Source: JANOBD01 sp031411495 (GTDB lineage: Bacteria; Planctomycetota; Phycisphaerae; Tepidisphaerales; Tepidisphaeraceae). Taken from it: DNA of 64,000 bases. The notes below the pieces were generated by a model, which ran no database searches, was not told the origin of the DNA, and saw nothing but the letters and a program-made list of their open reading frames with translations. Both the position numbers and the translations under genes were made by a program. Location: positions 62,001 to 126,000 of the forward strand of contig JANOBD010000120.1 in NCBI GenBank assembly GCA_031411495.1, in the 5' to 3' direction. Below, one piece after another: positions 1-9,029 of this stretch (position 1 is the stretch's first letter; each line of letters starts with the position of its first letter).

Positions 1-755
1 TAATGCCGGGCGCGTCTCTTCGCGCTCGGCGACTTCGTTTCGCCGCGCGTCGAAAGCCCGGCGAAGAGCTCGGCCTCACGAATCTGTTCCTCGATCGGCT
101 CCGCGAGCGACGATTTGAGTGCGCGGATCTTCTCGGCGAGCTGCTGCTGCTGGAACGCGATCTCGCGATTGACACTCGACATCGCACGGTCATCGGCACG
201 ATAGATGTCGCAGGTGAGGGTGCGGGCGATCTGGCATTCGATGAACTCCTGGCGTGCCGTCTCCTGCCACACCGGCGCTTTCACGACGCTGATCCCCGCG
301 TCGCCCAGCGAAAGTAATCCCCACCGATGCGGGATCTCATCCTTTTTCAGCAGCCCGGCGGGCGCGAGGACGTAGTGAAGGTTGGCCATCGGCTGCATCA
401 GGCACGCGTCAAACTTTCCGAGTCCCACGCGTTGCCGCAAAGTTCGGCGACCACGCCGCCGCTTGTTACCGGCGCGCTCGAGCATGGCGAGTTCCATCTG
501 GCCGTCGTTGGTGAGGTCGCGGAGATAATCGGCGCGCGATGCCTTGCATTCAACCAGACACGACTGCGCCCGCGAGCGCCCATCCTTCAGGTGATTGAAA
601 TACGGACCGAATATGCCCGTACCGACGGCATCAATGATTCCCAACGGGTGCAATCGCACCTCGGCGGCGATGCAGCGATAGCCGACCCGATACAACCACC
701 GGCAGGCTTCCTTTTTGAGCCGCTTGTGAAGATCCGATTCGCCTCGCGATGCCAT
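1..755 (-). CDS. MmcB-like PD-(D/E)XK nuclease-fold protein (3' end outside window)
   Basis: The minus strand is open from an ATG at 755 to the window edge, at least 251 codons. Residues 32 (E), 42 (D) and 69-71 (ECK) give the E...D...ExK pattern of a PD-(D/E)XK nuclease core. The stretch VECKASRADYLRD closely resembles the EIK-S-xDF signature of the MmcB DNA-repair family, and later NLHYVLAPAGLL and HRWGLLSL also fit that family's second half. The C-terminal third is helical and Gln/Glu/Arg-rich with a basic end. The role in DNA repair or processing is inferred from the family only. The start is preceded by purine-rich sequence but no strong Shine-Dalgarno. An amidohydrolase gene lies upstream on the same strand. 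Confidence 0.68.
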   Translation of the reverse strand, partial: MASRGESDLHKRLKKEACRWLYRVGYRCIAAEVRLHPLGIIDAVGTGIFGPYFNHLKDGRSRAQSCLVECKASRADYLRDLTNDGQMELAMLERAGNKRRRGRRTLRQRVGLGKFDACLMQPMANLHYVLAPAGLLKKDEIPHRWGLLSLGDAGISVVKAPVWQETARQEFIECQIARTLTCDIYRADDRAMSSVNREIAFQQQQLAEKIRALKSSLAEPIEEQIREAELFAGLSTRGETKSPSAKRRARH

Positions 756-875
756 GCGCAGTCCTTTGCGTTCAGCAAAATGCAGATGCCAGATCCGGTC
801 GCGCGGACGAATGCGGCCCGCGCCGATTCGATTCTAGCGAAAACCAGATCGCAAGGTACTCGAGAATGCAGGTCC

Positions 876-1715
876 TTAGACGCGGTAAACCCGTCGAGCG
901 TTCTCGGCGAAGAAGCGTCGTCGATGCTGTTCAGACCAGCCAGTGGAAAGCTCCATTGCTGTGTCGATCCAGCGGCGCAGTGACGCGCCCAGCAGGCAAA
1001 CCGGCCAGTCCGACCCGAACACGATCCGATCGTGCCCGAATGTGGAAACAACGTGATCCACGAACGGGCGAAGATCGTCGATCGTCCAGCTTGGATCGGC
1101 GTACGCGACGAGCCCGCTGATCTTGCACGCGAAGACGTTGTCCAGACTCGCCAGGGCGGCAATGTCGGCGCGCCACGGATCGAGTCCCCGCCCTTTCACG
1201 TCCGGCACGCCACAGTGGTCGAGCACGAACTTCACATCGGGACACGATTGTGCGAGCTCAATGGCAACCGGCAATTGTCGGCCTAGCACGCACAGGTCGA
1301 AAGACCACTGAAAGCCCGCGAGTCGTCGGACATTGTCGCGAAACGTCGTCGACGATGAAACCTCATCGGGCTGCGTGTGCAGCACGCGACGAACCCCTTT
1401 CACGCACTTCTCCTGGGCGAATTGCTCCAGATACGGGATGCAGTTGGCTCGCTCCGGCAATGCCTTGATGACCAGGCCCGCGAGCGGGTTTTCGACCTGC
1501 GCGCAGAGTTCAAGCAGCCAGCGCGTCTCGGCCGCCATGTCGTCTTCATCGACATCGGCCTCGACATGAATCGACGCGACGATGTTCGCCCCACCGACCG
1601 CCGAAACGTAGTCCGACATGAGGTACGATCGATTCAGTGCCGGGACGTCGCCGAGCCAGGAGTAATGATGACGCTCGAGATCCCAGAGATGCTGATGCGT
1701 ATCGACGATGTCCAT
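876..1715 (-). CDS. Amidohydrolase family 2 (TIM-barrel metal-dependent hydrolase)
   Basis: 279 residues, a usual length for the L-fuconolactonase/2-pyrone-dicarboxylate-lactonase type of amidohydrolase-2. The N-terminus holds the DTHQHLW metal-binding motif directly after the start, HVEAD lies near residue 50, FVLDHCG near 165 and the barrel-closing GSDWPV near 243, so the metal-ligand set H-x-H...H...D looks intact. The enzyme is probably cytoplasmic and hydrolyses a lactone or related cyclic ester, but the substrate cannot be read from the sequence. The ATG at 1715 is chosen because the first beta strand with HQH begins five residues later. No obvious operon partner other than the nuclease-fold gene downstream. 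Confidence 0.85.
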   Translation of the reverse strand: MDIVDTHQHLWDLERHHYSWLGDVPALNRSYLMSDYVSAVGGANIVASIHVEADVDEDDMAAETRWLLELCAQVENPLAGLVIKALPERANCIPYLEQFAQEKCVKGVRRVLHTQPDEVSSSTTFRDNVRRLAGFQWSFDLCVLGRQLPVAIELAQSCPDVKFVLDHCGVPDVKGRGLDPWRADIAALASLDNVFACKISGLVAYADPSWTIDDLRPFVDHVVSTFGHDRIVFGSDWPVCLLGASLRRWIDTAMELSTGWSEQHRRRFFAENARRVYRV

Positions 1716-1972
1716 TCACGCTCCGCGAAATTGCCGCGTTGAATCTACCTCGTCTGGCGACCGAATACAGGTCAGACGCAGTCGCTCCCCGACACGTCTA
1801 CGTCGCAACACTTGTTCGGTTGGAAGTTCGCGGTGAACGTTCGCATGAAGAATGTGCCGCAAGACCCGGGAGAGCTCGAATCCGGCAGATGAAGTGAAGG
1901 ACTGCCGAAGAGGGCGACGGCGAACCAAGAAAACAGTCAAACAATAACGAGTGATTCAACCGAATCACAAAA

Positions 1973-2044
1973 AGCGGGCGATGGGATTCGAACCCACGAC
2001 GTTCAGCTTGGGAAGCTGACATTCTGCCACTGAATTACGCCCGC
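1973..2044 (-). tRNA. tRNA-Gly(CCC)
   Basis: The minus strand folds as a complete cloverleaf. The acceptor stem is GCGGGCG/CGCCCGC, the anticodon arm is TCAGC-TTCCCAA-GCTGA giving anticodon CCC, and the T arm has the GGTTCGAATCC core. The discriminator base is U, as usual for glycine tRNAs. The CCA end is not encoded. About 250 bases upstream and downstream contain no recognisable gene. Confidence 0.93.
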
Positions 2045-2158
2045 GGCGGCCTGCACATGCTAACTCGCATCTCGGGCAAACGCGAGGACGAATCGCGGCG
2101 TCATTCGTAACCGACAGTGCCGTGGCCAAACCGAGAGATTCCTTCTACGATCCACGCG

Positions 2159-2521
2159 ATGCGGATTCGCCTGGTCAAGACTTTTCGCTTTGAAGCGGCC
2201 CACTCGTTGCCGACGTTTCCCGAGGGGCATAAGTGCCGACGTCTCCACGGCCATTCCTTTCGATTCGATGTTCTCGTCGAAGGCGATGTCGATCCGGCCA
2301 GGGGCTTCCTGATCGACTACGGCGATATTAAGCGCGTCTGTGACCCGATCGTGCGCGAACTCGATCACTACCACCTCAACGATATCGAAGGCCTGAAAAA
2401 TCCGACCGCCGAGATGATCGCGTATTGGCTCTGGCAGCGCATCAAACCGGTGTTGCCCATGCTCGCGGAGATCAGCGTGTACGAGACCTGCACGAGCGCC
2501 TGTCACTACCGTGGCGAATGA
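2159..2521 (+). CDS. queD: 6-carboxy-5,6,7,8-tetrahydropterin synthase
   Basis: QueD converts 7,8-dihydroneopterin triphosphate to 6-carboxytetrahydropterin, the second step of queuosine/7-deazaguanine synthesis in the cytoplasm. The 120-residue protein has the zinc-binding FEAAH (His) and LHGH motifs, the conserved Cys in GHKCRRLHGH, the DYGDIK segment, the LDHYHLND helix with a catalytic His, NPTAEMIA and the terminal YET motif. Length matches the family. The ATG at 2159 gives the canonical short N-terminus before the first strand; an in-frame ATG-less extension upstream is not conserved-looking. No other queuosine gene is in the window. Confidence 0.93.
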   Translation: MRIRLVKTFRFEAAHSLPTFPEGHKCRRLHGHSFRFDVLVEGDVDPARGFLIDYGDIKRVCDPIVRELDHYHLNDIEGLKNPTAEMIAYWLWQRIKPVLPMLAEISVYETCTSACHYRGE

Positions 2522-2766
2522 GTCAGCCCTACTGCGACCAGATTACTCGGCAGTTCTGCATGCGGTCAGTGTGGACGAGATCGCGTCGAGAGCCGGCATC
2601 GGAACGAGACGATCCGACCGACAACAAACAACACGCGATTCGCTTTGACGCCCTGCATCAAGCGACAGATCGACATCGGTAAGCCGCTGCACGCGTCGCC
2701 GCACCCAGTTGCGGGCCTCGCATGACATTGCCAGGCCCGCGCGAATCGCCGATTTGAGACATTGCG

Positions 2767-5700
2767 TTATGCAACGATCGGGTCGCTCTCTCGCGTACCC
2801 ACAACCGATCGCGACGTGTTGCCTCGCAGGAGCGTCGTGCCATAGTTCTGTGCTGTGAGCAACAGGTCATCAAACGTGACGCCGCCGGCTGCGTCGTAGT
2901 TGAAATTGCCGTTCTGCCAGAACTTTCCGGTCGTGCCGTAGGCCTGTGCCTGGCGAAGCAGGTCATCGAAGTCGACATCGCGATCGAGATCGGTGTCGCC
3001 ATATTGCGTGTAGCCGATGACGATATCGTTCGCCCCGACCGCAAGCCCGCCGTAGGTGGCGATGCCAACAGCGCCGGCTTGCGCGAAGCCCAGTGCGTCT
3101 TTCGCGCTCGCGGCCGAAGCGGCGACGCTGGAGAAGATCGACAAATCGGACGATGTCGTCCACGTGCCGCCGTTGTAGCCGACGCGCAGCCGCTGGTCGT
3201 AGAACGGAAGGTTGGTCGTTCCGCGTCGGATCAGGTAATTGTCGTTGAGGTCGAGTCGGCCGCTCAGGGTGGTGCTTGTCACGACGTCGATGGTCTTGTT
3301 GTTGCCCGCTTCAACTGTGAGCAAGCCACCGGCAAGGATATTGAGCACGGCCAGATCCTCGCTCTGGACGAGGTTCACGCGGACCGTGCCGGAGTTGTCG
3401 TCGTTGAGGCGCAACGTATCGAGTCCCGCACCGCTGGTGACGGTAACGCTATTGCCGAGCGCATTGCCTTCGATATCGATGTCGTCCGCCCCACCATTGG
3501 CGTCAATGCGGAACGCCGCAGTCGTCGGCGAACCGATCATCTGGATCGTGCTGGCGGCATTGGACGCATTGAGATTGATCTTCTCGTTCGTCGCGGTGCC
3601 GCCGTAGTTGATGAAGCCCGTCCAGTCGTTCTTCGTCAAGCCGCCCGCGAGAACCGTGGTGTCACCGCCGGCAGCCAGGAAGTCGTCCATCACGATGGCG
3701 TCGGTGCCGCCTTCACCGTTCAGAGTGACATTGCCGTAAAGACCGGAAATGTCCTTTGTCGTCGGCGTGACGTTCATCGTGTCGTCGCCAAGGCCGGCGC
3801 TGACAATGAAGTTCATCGGCGTCGTCGACGAGCCTGTGCTTTCCACGTTGATCACGTTGCTTTCGCCGTTGGCAACGAGCCAGACATTATCGATCGTCGG
3901 GCCAAAGAAACTGGTGAGCAGCGAGACGGTGGATGTCGGCTTGGTGATACCGCCGCTGGTGAGCGTGTAGGTATCGTTACCGGTGTCGAGCGCGTCGCGG
4001 TAATACGCATAGTCATTGCCGTTGCCGCCGGCGACGAGGACGTTGGCGCCGATATTGGCATCGAAATTATCTCCGCCGACATTGATGGTGTCGTCGCCGT
4101 CGTCGCCAAGGACAAAGGTGAGCACATCGGTCTGATCGACGTTGAACGTATTGTTGCCCTTGCTCCCGTTGACGGAGATGAACGACATGCTGTTGTGAAT
4201 GACGTCGAAGCTGTTGAACGGGGCAACGATGTGGCCGTTGGTGAGCGTGTAGGTGCCTGTTCCGGCGAAGCCGGTGTCGGTCATGGAGAGGCTGTCGTCG
4301 CCGACACCGCCGTTGAGCGTGACATCGCCGCCAAAGTTGAAGAGGAAGCTGGTGCCGTCGTTCACGCGAAAGCTGTCGTCGCCGTTGTTGCCGTTGATGG
4401 TGGTCGGGATGGACGCGGTGCTGGAAAACAGAGTGATGGTGTTCGCGCCGCCGTTGGCGTTGAGCAGGCACGACTCGATGGCGGTGTAGCCGATATAGGT
4501 CGCGCCGCCTTTGTCGATGCGGTTGTTGTAGTAGTTGTAGCTGTCGTCGCCGGTGTCGGAAGTATCGCTGGCCAGGAGCGAGTCAGTGCCCAGCCCACCA
4601 TCGACGCTGACGGTGCCGAGCAGGTTCGCGTCGAAGTTGTTGTTAGCAACGGTAAAGGTCTCATTGCCGTCGCCGCCGTGGATCGTAACGTTCATCCAGC
4701 TCGAAAGCTGCGGAACATTGACGTCATTGGTGGAGTTGTTGCAGGTGATGTTCATCGATTCAGTCGACGACGATGCGAAGACCGCGCCGGTCGAGCTGCT
4801 CTTTTCGAATCGATTACCGGTGACGAGATAGTCATCCAGACCAATATCCAGCGAGTCGTTGACGGTGACGGTGTCGGTACCCGTCCCACCGAGACAGGAA
4901 ACGTTGCCGAGGATGGCGTTGTCGAAGTCGACATCGATACGATAGGTGTCGTCGCCGCCAAATCCGCTGAGGTTCATTGGGACGGTCGCGTCGCTGCTGT
5001 TGACGTCGAACGTGTTGTTGAGGCCGCTGCCATCGACGGTGAGCAGTTCGACATCGGCATTGTTATAGGTGATGACGCCGCTAAAGGGCTTGGTAATAGT
5101 GCTGCTTGTAATGGTGTAGGTGTCGTTGCCGACATCGTCGAGCAGGTCGAAGTAGAGGACCGAGTCGGTGCCCGTGCCGCCGTTGACGGTGACGTTGCCC
5201 ATCACACCGGTGTTGCTGTCGTCGACATCGCCGTTGCCGATCTGCACGTAATCGTTGCCGCTACCGGCGTTGACGACGAGGGTGACGCCCGACGGCACGC
5301 CTTGGATGTAGATGTCGTCATCGCCGGCGTTGCCATCGACCACGATCGAATTGACCTGGGACGCGGAGAACTCGCTGGTCCAGCCCGGGAAATCGCCGCC
5401 GCCGGGCGATGTGTAGGTTCCCGCGATGTCGGCAGGCACGTCGACGGTGACGCGGATCGTACCGCCGCCGTCCATCGCGACATAGATTTTGTCGTTGGTC
5501 ACCGGATTGCCCGAGTGGGCGTCGCCGCCGCGGATCGTCAGCACGCCGGTGGTGAGGTTGAGGTTGGCGTAGCCGGTTCCGAAGAGTGCGGCGGAGTTGG
5601 TCGAGTAGCCGTAGGCATCGGCCATGATCAGTCGCGAGGTCTCGGGAACGAGGTAGCGGCGGCTGCCTTCGTAGACGGCGTTCATCGCATCCTGCGCACC

Positions 5701-6564
5701 GATCCAGGTCTGAGAGGCGTAACTCACGTTCACCCCCGGCCCGGCGCCATGCAGCGGTACGCCGCGGTCGGATCCGCCGGAACCCCCGTTGTTGCTGGTC
5801 ATCAGGTGGTTGATGAGGTCGCCGCGGAAGACGTGGAAGGTGCCGATCCCGCCGCCTTCAGCGGTGTCGGCCTGATTGGTGTCGGTCCACTCGCGCGTGG
5901 CCGAATCGTTGAAACGCGTGGAGGCGTTGCTGTTGATGCCCAGTACGTGGGTCATCTCGGCCATGACGACGGTGTAGAGGTCCGAGAGCCCGCGTGCCGG
6001 ACTGCCGACGGGCGCATCGACGGCGAAGGCGTTGGTGATCTGGCCGTTGAACTCTGCGAAATCGTCGGGTTGGGCGTCGAGATACCAGCCGCTGCCCGAG
6101 CCGTTGCTGCCCCGATCGAGCGTGATCGCGCCGCCGGTCATGTAGCCGTTCGAAACGGCATAACTCCCAGCGCCGCCGCCCAGGCCGGTACCCGAAGTGT
6201 CCATGCTGATGGTGACGTTGACGGTGTTTCCGCCGCCGGGCTGATTGAAGCTGTTGATGACGCGTTCGTAATGACGGAGGACGGCATCGACGACCCCGCG
6301 AGCGGTGCCGGCATTCGCGCCGAAGGTGCTTGAGAACTGGTCGCTGGCAAGCCCACGATTGATCCACACGATGTTGGCACCGCCTTCCTGCGCCGGCGCA
6401 TCAGTATACGCGGGCGGAAGATCGCCCTTGAGCATCGCTGCTTCCATTGGATAGGTGGTCTCGAAATTGTCCCAGTTGAAGTGTCCGGCGCACAACATCA
6501 TGCGTGCTCCGAGAGACTCAACCATTTGAGATGTGGCAAGACGCAGCGGGCGATTGCGACGCAT
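2767..6564 (-). CDS. Giant exported repeat protein with dockerin-like C-terminus
   Basis: 1265 residues, started by ATG 6564 behind a strong AGGAGG site six bases upstream. Residues 14-26 (MVESLGARMMLCA) resemble the LEPxxLLSA N-terminal motif of planctomycete surface proteins. Residues about 60-330 look like a metalloprotease-type domain, but the HExxH site reads AEMTH (202-206), lacking its first His. Residues about 340-1150 are a run of roughly 90-residue Asp/Gly/Asn-rich beta repeats with recurring GGxGxD and GNDTYT-like words. Residues about 1190-1250 carry two dockerin-like EF loops (GDTDLDRDVDFDDLL and a second ending VTFDDLLLTAQNYG). Likely a cell-surface or secreted protein that docks through calcium-dependent contacts; function unknown. 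A long open frame on the opposite strand is a shadow. Confidence 0.82.
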   Translation of the reverse strand: MRRNRPLRLATSQMVESLGARMMLCAGHFNWDNFETTYPMEAAMLKGDLPPAYTDAPAQEGGANIVWINRGLASDQFSSTFGANAGTARGVVDAVLRHYERVINSFNQPGGGNTVNVTISMDTSGTGLGGGAGSYAVSNGYMTGGAITLDRGSNGSGSGWYLDAQPDDFAEFNGQITNAFAVDAPVGSPARGLSDLYTVVMAEMTHVLGINSNASTRFNDSATREWTDTNQADTAEGGGIGTFHVFRGDLINHLMTSNNGGSGGSDRGVPLHGAGPGVNVSYASQTWIGAQDAMNAVYEGSRRYLVPETSRLIMADAYGYSTNSAALFGTGYANLNLTTGVLTIRGGDAHSGNPVTNDKIYVAMDGGGTIRVTVDVPADIAGTYTSPGGGDFPGWTSEFSASQVNSIVVDGNAGDDDIYIQGVPSGVTLVVNAGSGNDYVQIGNGDVDDSNTGVMGNVTVNGGTGTDSVLYFDLLDDVGNDTYTITSSTITKPFSGVITYNNADVELLTVDGSGLNNTFDVNSSDATVPMNLSGFGGDDTYRIDVDFDNAILGNVSCLGGTGTDTVTVNDSLDIGLDDYLVTGNRFEKSSSTGAVFASSSTESMNITCNNSTNDVNVPQLSSWMNVTIHGGDGNETFTVANNNFDANLLGTVSVDGGLGTDSLLASDTSDTGDDSYNYYNNRIDKGGATYIGYTAIESCLLNANGGANTITLFSSTASIPTTINGNNGDDSFRVNDGTSFLFNFGGDVTLNGGVGDDSLSMTDTGFAGTGTYTLTNGHIVAPFNSFDVIHNSMSFISVNGSKGNNTFNVDQTDVLTFVLGDDGDDTINVGGDNFDANIGANVLVAGGNGNDYAYYRDALDTGNDTYTLTSGGITKPTSTVSLLTSFFGPTIDNVWLVANGESNVINVESTGSSTTPMNFIVSAGLGDDTMNVTPTTKDISGLYGNVTLNGEGGTDAIVMDDFLAAGGDTTVLAGGLTKNDWTGFINYGGTATNEKINLNASNAASTIQMIGSPTTAAFRIDANGGADDIDIEGNALGNSVTVTSGAGLDTLRLNDDNSGTVRVNLVQSEDLAVLNILAGGLLTVEAGNNKTIDVVTSTTLSGRLDLNDNYLIRRGTTNLPFYDQRLRVGYNGGTWTTSSDLSIFSSVAASAASAKDALGFAQAGAVGIATYGGLAVGANDIVIGYTQYGDTDLDRDVDFDDLLRQAQAYGTTGKFWQNGNFNYDAAGGVTFDDLLLTAQNYGTTLLRGNTSRSVVGTRESDPIVA

Positions 6565-7141
6565 GTGGATCCTCCTGATGGGCGGTCCCGTGGGACGTAG
6601 CGAATAACGAAAGCCGATGACCCGACGCTCCCCTAATCACCGAGTAACACTGGATAGATCCGCAGCCCTCAGACCGGTTGAGTGAATCACACTGCAACGT
6701 CGTACAAGGTGATTTTGGCGGCGGCCGCTTGCGGATTGTTCTGACGGGCCTGTTGCGGATGAGGAGCTGCGAAATGACAAGATCGTTCCAGCTTCCGCAG
6801 GTTCACGCGCCGGTGCGAAGTAAGCAGCCGTCGACGACGAGCCTGGGGTCGACATGGGTAGGCACAGAAAGTTTTCGGGAGGAAATGGCCCGGCGAATCG
6901 CGATTAAGGCTGAGATTCCCGCGAAAATCCATTCATCGAAGTGACCAGACCAGCGGTATGGCTCGAGAAGTTTTTGAGAAATTTCTCAAAATTCCTATTG
7001 CGAGTTCGGCGTGTTCTGTCAACTATAGCTCACGTCACTTCTGGCAAGTTCCGTCTCGGGCTACGTCGATACGCAGTTACCTGAGCGCGAAATTGGAAGC
7101 TGAATGTAAGCGGTTTCAAAGAAAGGTAAGAGGAGAGAATC
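6565..7141. other. Divergent intergenic region, 577 bases
   Basis: The region separates the divergent giant surface-protein gene and a PEP-CTERM gene, so it should hold promoters in both directions. I see no convincing gene: short open frames have no start context or family motifs. A perfect 20-base palindrome lies at 6972-6991 and is listed separately. GC content drops around 6960-7030, consistent with a promoter zone. Confidence 0.6.
6972..6991. promoter_or_regulatory. Perfect 20-base palindrome, candidate operator
   Basis: TTTTGAGAAATTTCTCAAAA reads identically on both strands with no central spacer. It lies 150 bases upstream of the PEP-CTERM start at 7142 in an AT-rich pocket of otherwise GC-rich DNA. 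A dimeric repressor or activator site is the simplest reading. It has no T-tract suitable for a terminator and no upstream gene on this strand that would need one. Confidence 0.5.
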
Positions 7142-7870
7142 ATGAGGAACATTCTGTGTACGGCAGCGGTTGTTGCGGTTGCGTCCATTGGTCTGACTGC
7201 CAGCGCCAACGAGTTGGTCAATGGCGACTTGGATGTCACCGTCCAACAGGAAATCGTCCCCGGTTTCTTCCTCCCTTGGCCCGGGGCGAACTGGGTCGGC
7301 GAAGGCTCGCGCACCATAAGCGGACCGTACAACGATTTCATGTCGTCTGAACCGTGGTCCGGCCCAGCCCCCACGCCCGTCACCAACCACGGCGTCAACG
7401 GCGACGATTGGGGCGTCTTCTTCAAGCCCTTCAGCGGCAGCGCAACCAACGGTCTCGCCACGGGCAATCTCTACCAGGACGTTCTGGCTCAGCCCGGCAA
7501 ACGCTACACCCTCACCGGCTGGGCGGGCGCTGAGGCAAATGCCTTGATGGCCGATGCCGTCTTCGCGCTCGACTTCCTCGACGCCAGCGGCGCACCGGTC
7601 GCCGGCGGCGCTTCGATCAGCCTTCCTGCCAACGGCCTCTTCGTCGCCAACGGCCAGCCCTTCAACTACAAGCAGTACTCGGTCAGCGCAACCGTGCCGG
7701 CCGGCGCTGTGATCATCCGCGCTCGCGCATCGATGATCGGCGCGACGTCCAACCCGCTCGGTGGTGGGCAGGCCTTCGTCGTTGACGACTTCAACCTGAC
7801 CATTCCGGAACCGACCTCGGCCGTCGCGCTCTCGGCCGCCGGCCTCTTCATCCGTCGTCGTCGCGCCTGA
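7142..7870 (+). CDS. Secreted PEP-CTERM-type protein
   Basis: 242 residues with a signal peptide (residues 1-22, ending near TASA) and a beta-rich body of unknown function; the middle (GNLYQDVLAQPGKRYTLTGW) resembles carbohydrate-binding jelly-roll modules. The C-terminus is IPEP followed by a hydrophobic stretch and RRRR, a short planctomycete form of the PEP-CTERM sorting tag, which predicts processing by an exosortase-like enzyme. The start ATG follows AAGAGGAGAG with good spacing. A strong intrinsic terminator follows at 7905. No exosortase is in the window. Confidence 0.85.
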   Translation: MRNILCTAAVVAVASIGLTASANELVNGDLDVTVQQEIVPGFFLPWPGANWVGEGSRTISGPYNDFMSSEPWSGPAPTPVTNHGVNGDDWGVFFKPFSGSATNGLATGNLYQDVLAQPGKRYTLTGWAGAEANALMADAVFALDFLDASGAPVAGGASISLPANGLFVANGQPFNYKQYSVSATVPAGAVIIRARASMIGATSNPLGGGQAFVVDDFNLTIPEPTSAVALSAAGLFIRRRRA

Positions 7871-7904
7871 TCGCTCGACCTCGGATCGCTTTCTGAAATC
7901 ACTC

Positions 7905-7943
7905 GCAAAGCCGGCGGAACTCCCGCCGGCTTTGCCCTTTTTG
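7905..7943 (+). terminator. Rho-independent terminator
   Basis: A perfect 13-base stem (7905-7917 with 7923-7935, GC-rich core AAAGCCGGCGG) closes a five-base loop and is followed by CCTTTTTGG. It begins 35 bases after the stop of the PEP-CTERM gene. Confidence 0.88.
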
Positions 7944-8094
7944 GTGCCGGTCCCGGCCACGAGACACCCTCGTGAAGTTTGCCCCGCGCACGCGACTGTA
8001 CGATCTCAGCGGACTCGAATGTGTAGCCGGTACATCCGGTCGCGCACCGCCCGGGAGCTTGCAGGCAGGCGAACGATGTTCACACTGTCGCGCC

Positions 8095-9006
8095 ATGACC
8101 TTCGCCGACCGATTGCTCGACGCCATCGCTGAAAAGGGTTCGCCAATCTGCGTGGGCATCGATCCGATGTACGACATGCTCCCGGACGCCGTCGCCGGCG
8201 AAGCATCCAAGCGCGATGGGAACGACCGCGGCCGGGTCATCGATCACTTCTACACGTTCATCACCGAGGTGTTACAGATCGTTGCGCCCCACGTGCCGAT
8301 CGTGAAATTTCAGAGCGCGTATTTCGAGCAGTATCACAGCGAAGGCGTCGACGCCTACTACTCGCTGATTCACGAGGCGAACCAACTCGGACTGCTGGTG
8401 ATCGGAGACGCAAAGCGAGGCGATATCGGCTCAACCAGCGCGGCATACGCGATCGGGCACCTCGAGGATTTTGCCGGTGACGACGCGGATGAATACAGCG
8501 CGCCCGATGCGCTCACGATCAACCCGATGCTCGGCATGGACGCGATCGAGCCGTTTATCGCGACCGCGACCTCACTCGAGAAGGGCCTGTTCGTCCTCGT
8601 GCGCACGAGCAACCCTGGCAGCAAAGACTTTCAGGATGTGAGACTCGACTCTGGAAAGACGTGGAGCGAGCATCTTGCAGACGCGCTTCACGCGCGCATC
8701 GTCTCCGACGGTAACTTCGGCAGACATGGATACTCGTCGATTGGCGCCGTTGTCGGTGCGACCCAGACGCACACGATGCAATCGATCCGCGAGCGGCTTC
8801 CGCGGAGCATCTTTCTGTTGCCCGGCTACGGCACCCAGGGCGCGAGCGGCGAAATGACGAGGGCGGCATTCGATGACAAAGGCCGGGGCGCGATCGTCAG
8901 CGCAAGCCGAAGCATCCTGTATCCCAAGTCGAATCTCGACTGGAAACAGGCGATCGAAAACGCAGTGGTGGCCATGCGCGATGACCTGGCGAAAGTTCTG
9001 CCCTGA
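8095..9006 (+). CDS. pyrF: Orotidine 5'-phosphate decarboxylase, type 2
   Basis: Decarboxylates OMP to UMP, the last step of pyrimidine synthesis. 303 residues. The N-terminus has the family's CVGIDP strand, VPIVKFQSAYFE follows near residue 65, and the catalytic GDAKRGDIGSTS loop lies near residue 104. TINPMLGMDAIEPF and LLPGYGTQG near the C-terminus are typical of the longer type-2 enzymes found in actinobacteria and planctomycetes. The ATG at 8095 is chosen because homologous architecture begins with FADRLLDAI; the frame is open 41 codons further upstream but that part is Cys/Arg-rich and not family-like. Confidence 0.94.
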   Translation: MTFADRLLDAIAEKGSPICVGIDPMYDMLPDAVAGEASKRDGNDRGRVIDHFYTFITEVLQIVAPHVPIVKFQSAYFEQYHSEGVDAYYSLIHEANQLGLLVIGDAKRGDIGSTSAAYAIGHLEDFAGDDADEYSAPDALTINPMLGMDAIEPFIATATSLEKGLFVLVRTSNPGSKDFQDVRLDSGKTWSEHLADALHARIVSDGNFGRHGYSSIGAVVGATQTHTMQSIRERLPRSIFLLPGYGTQGASGEMTRAAFDDKGRGAIVSASRSILYPKSNLDWKQAIENAVVAMRDDLAKVLP

Positions 9007-9029
9007 AACGGCAGCCACGATGTCCCGGC

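Noticed and set aside
327..983. 218-codon plus-strand frame near the window start
   Set aside because: Antisense to the MmcB-like gene and the end of the amidohydrolase; the minus-strand readings have family motifs.
3004..6333. 1109-codon open frame on the plus strand
   Set aside because: It is exactly antisense to the repeat protein. The minus strand has a strong ribosome-binding site, dockerin-like repeats and surface-protein motifs, while the plus frame is a Val/Ala/Asp-rich shadow without recognisable domains.
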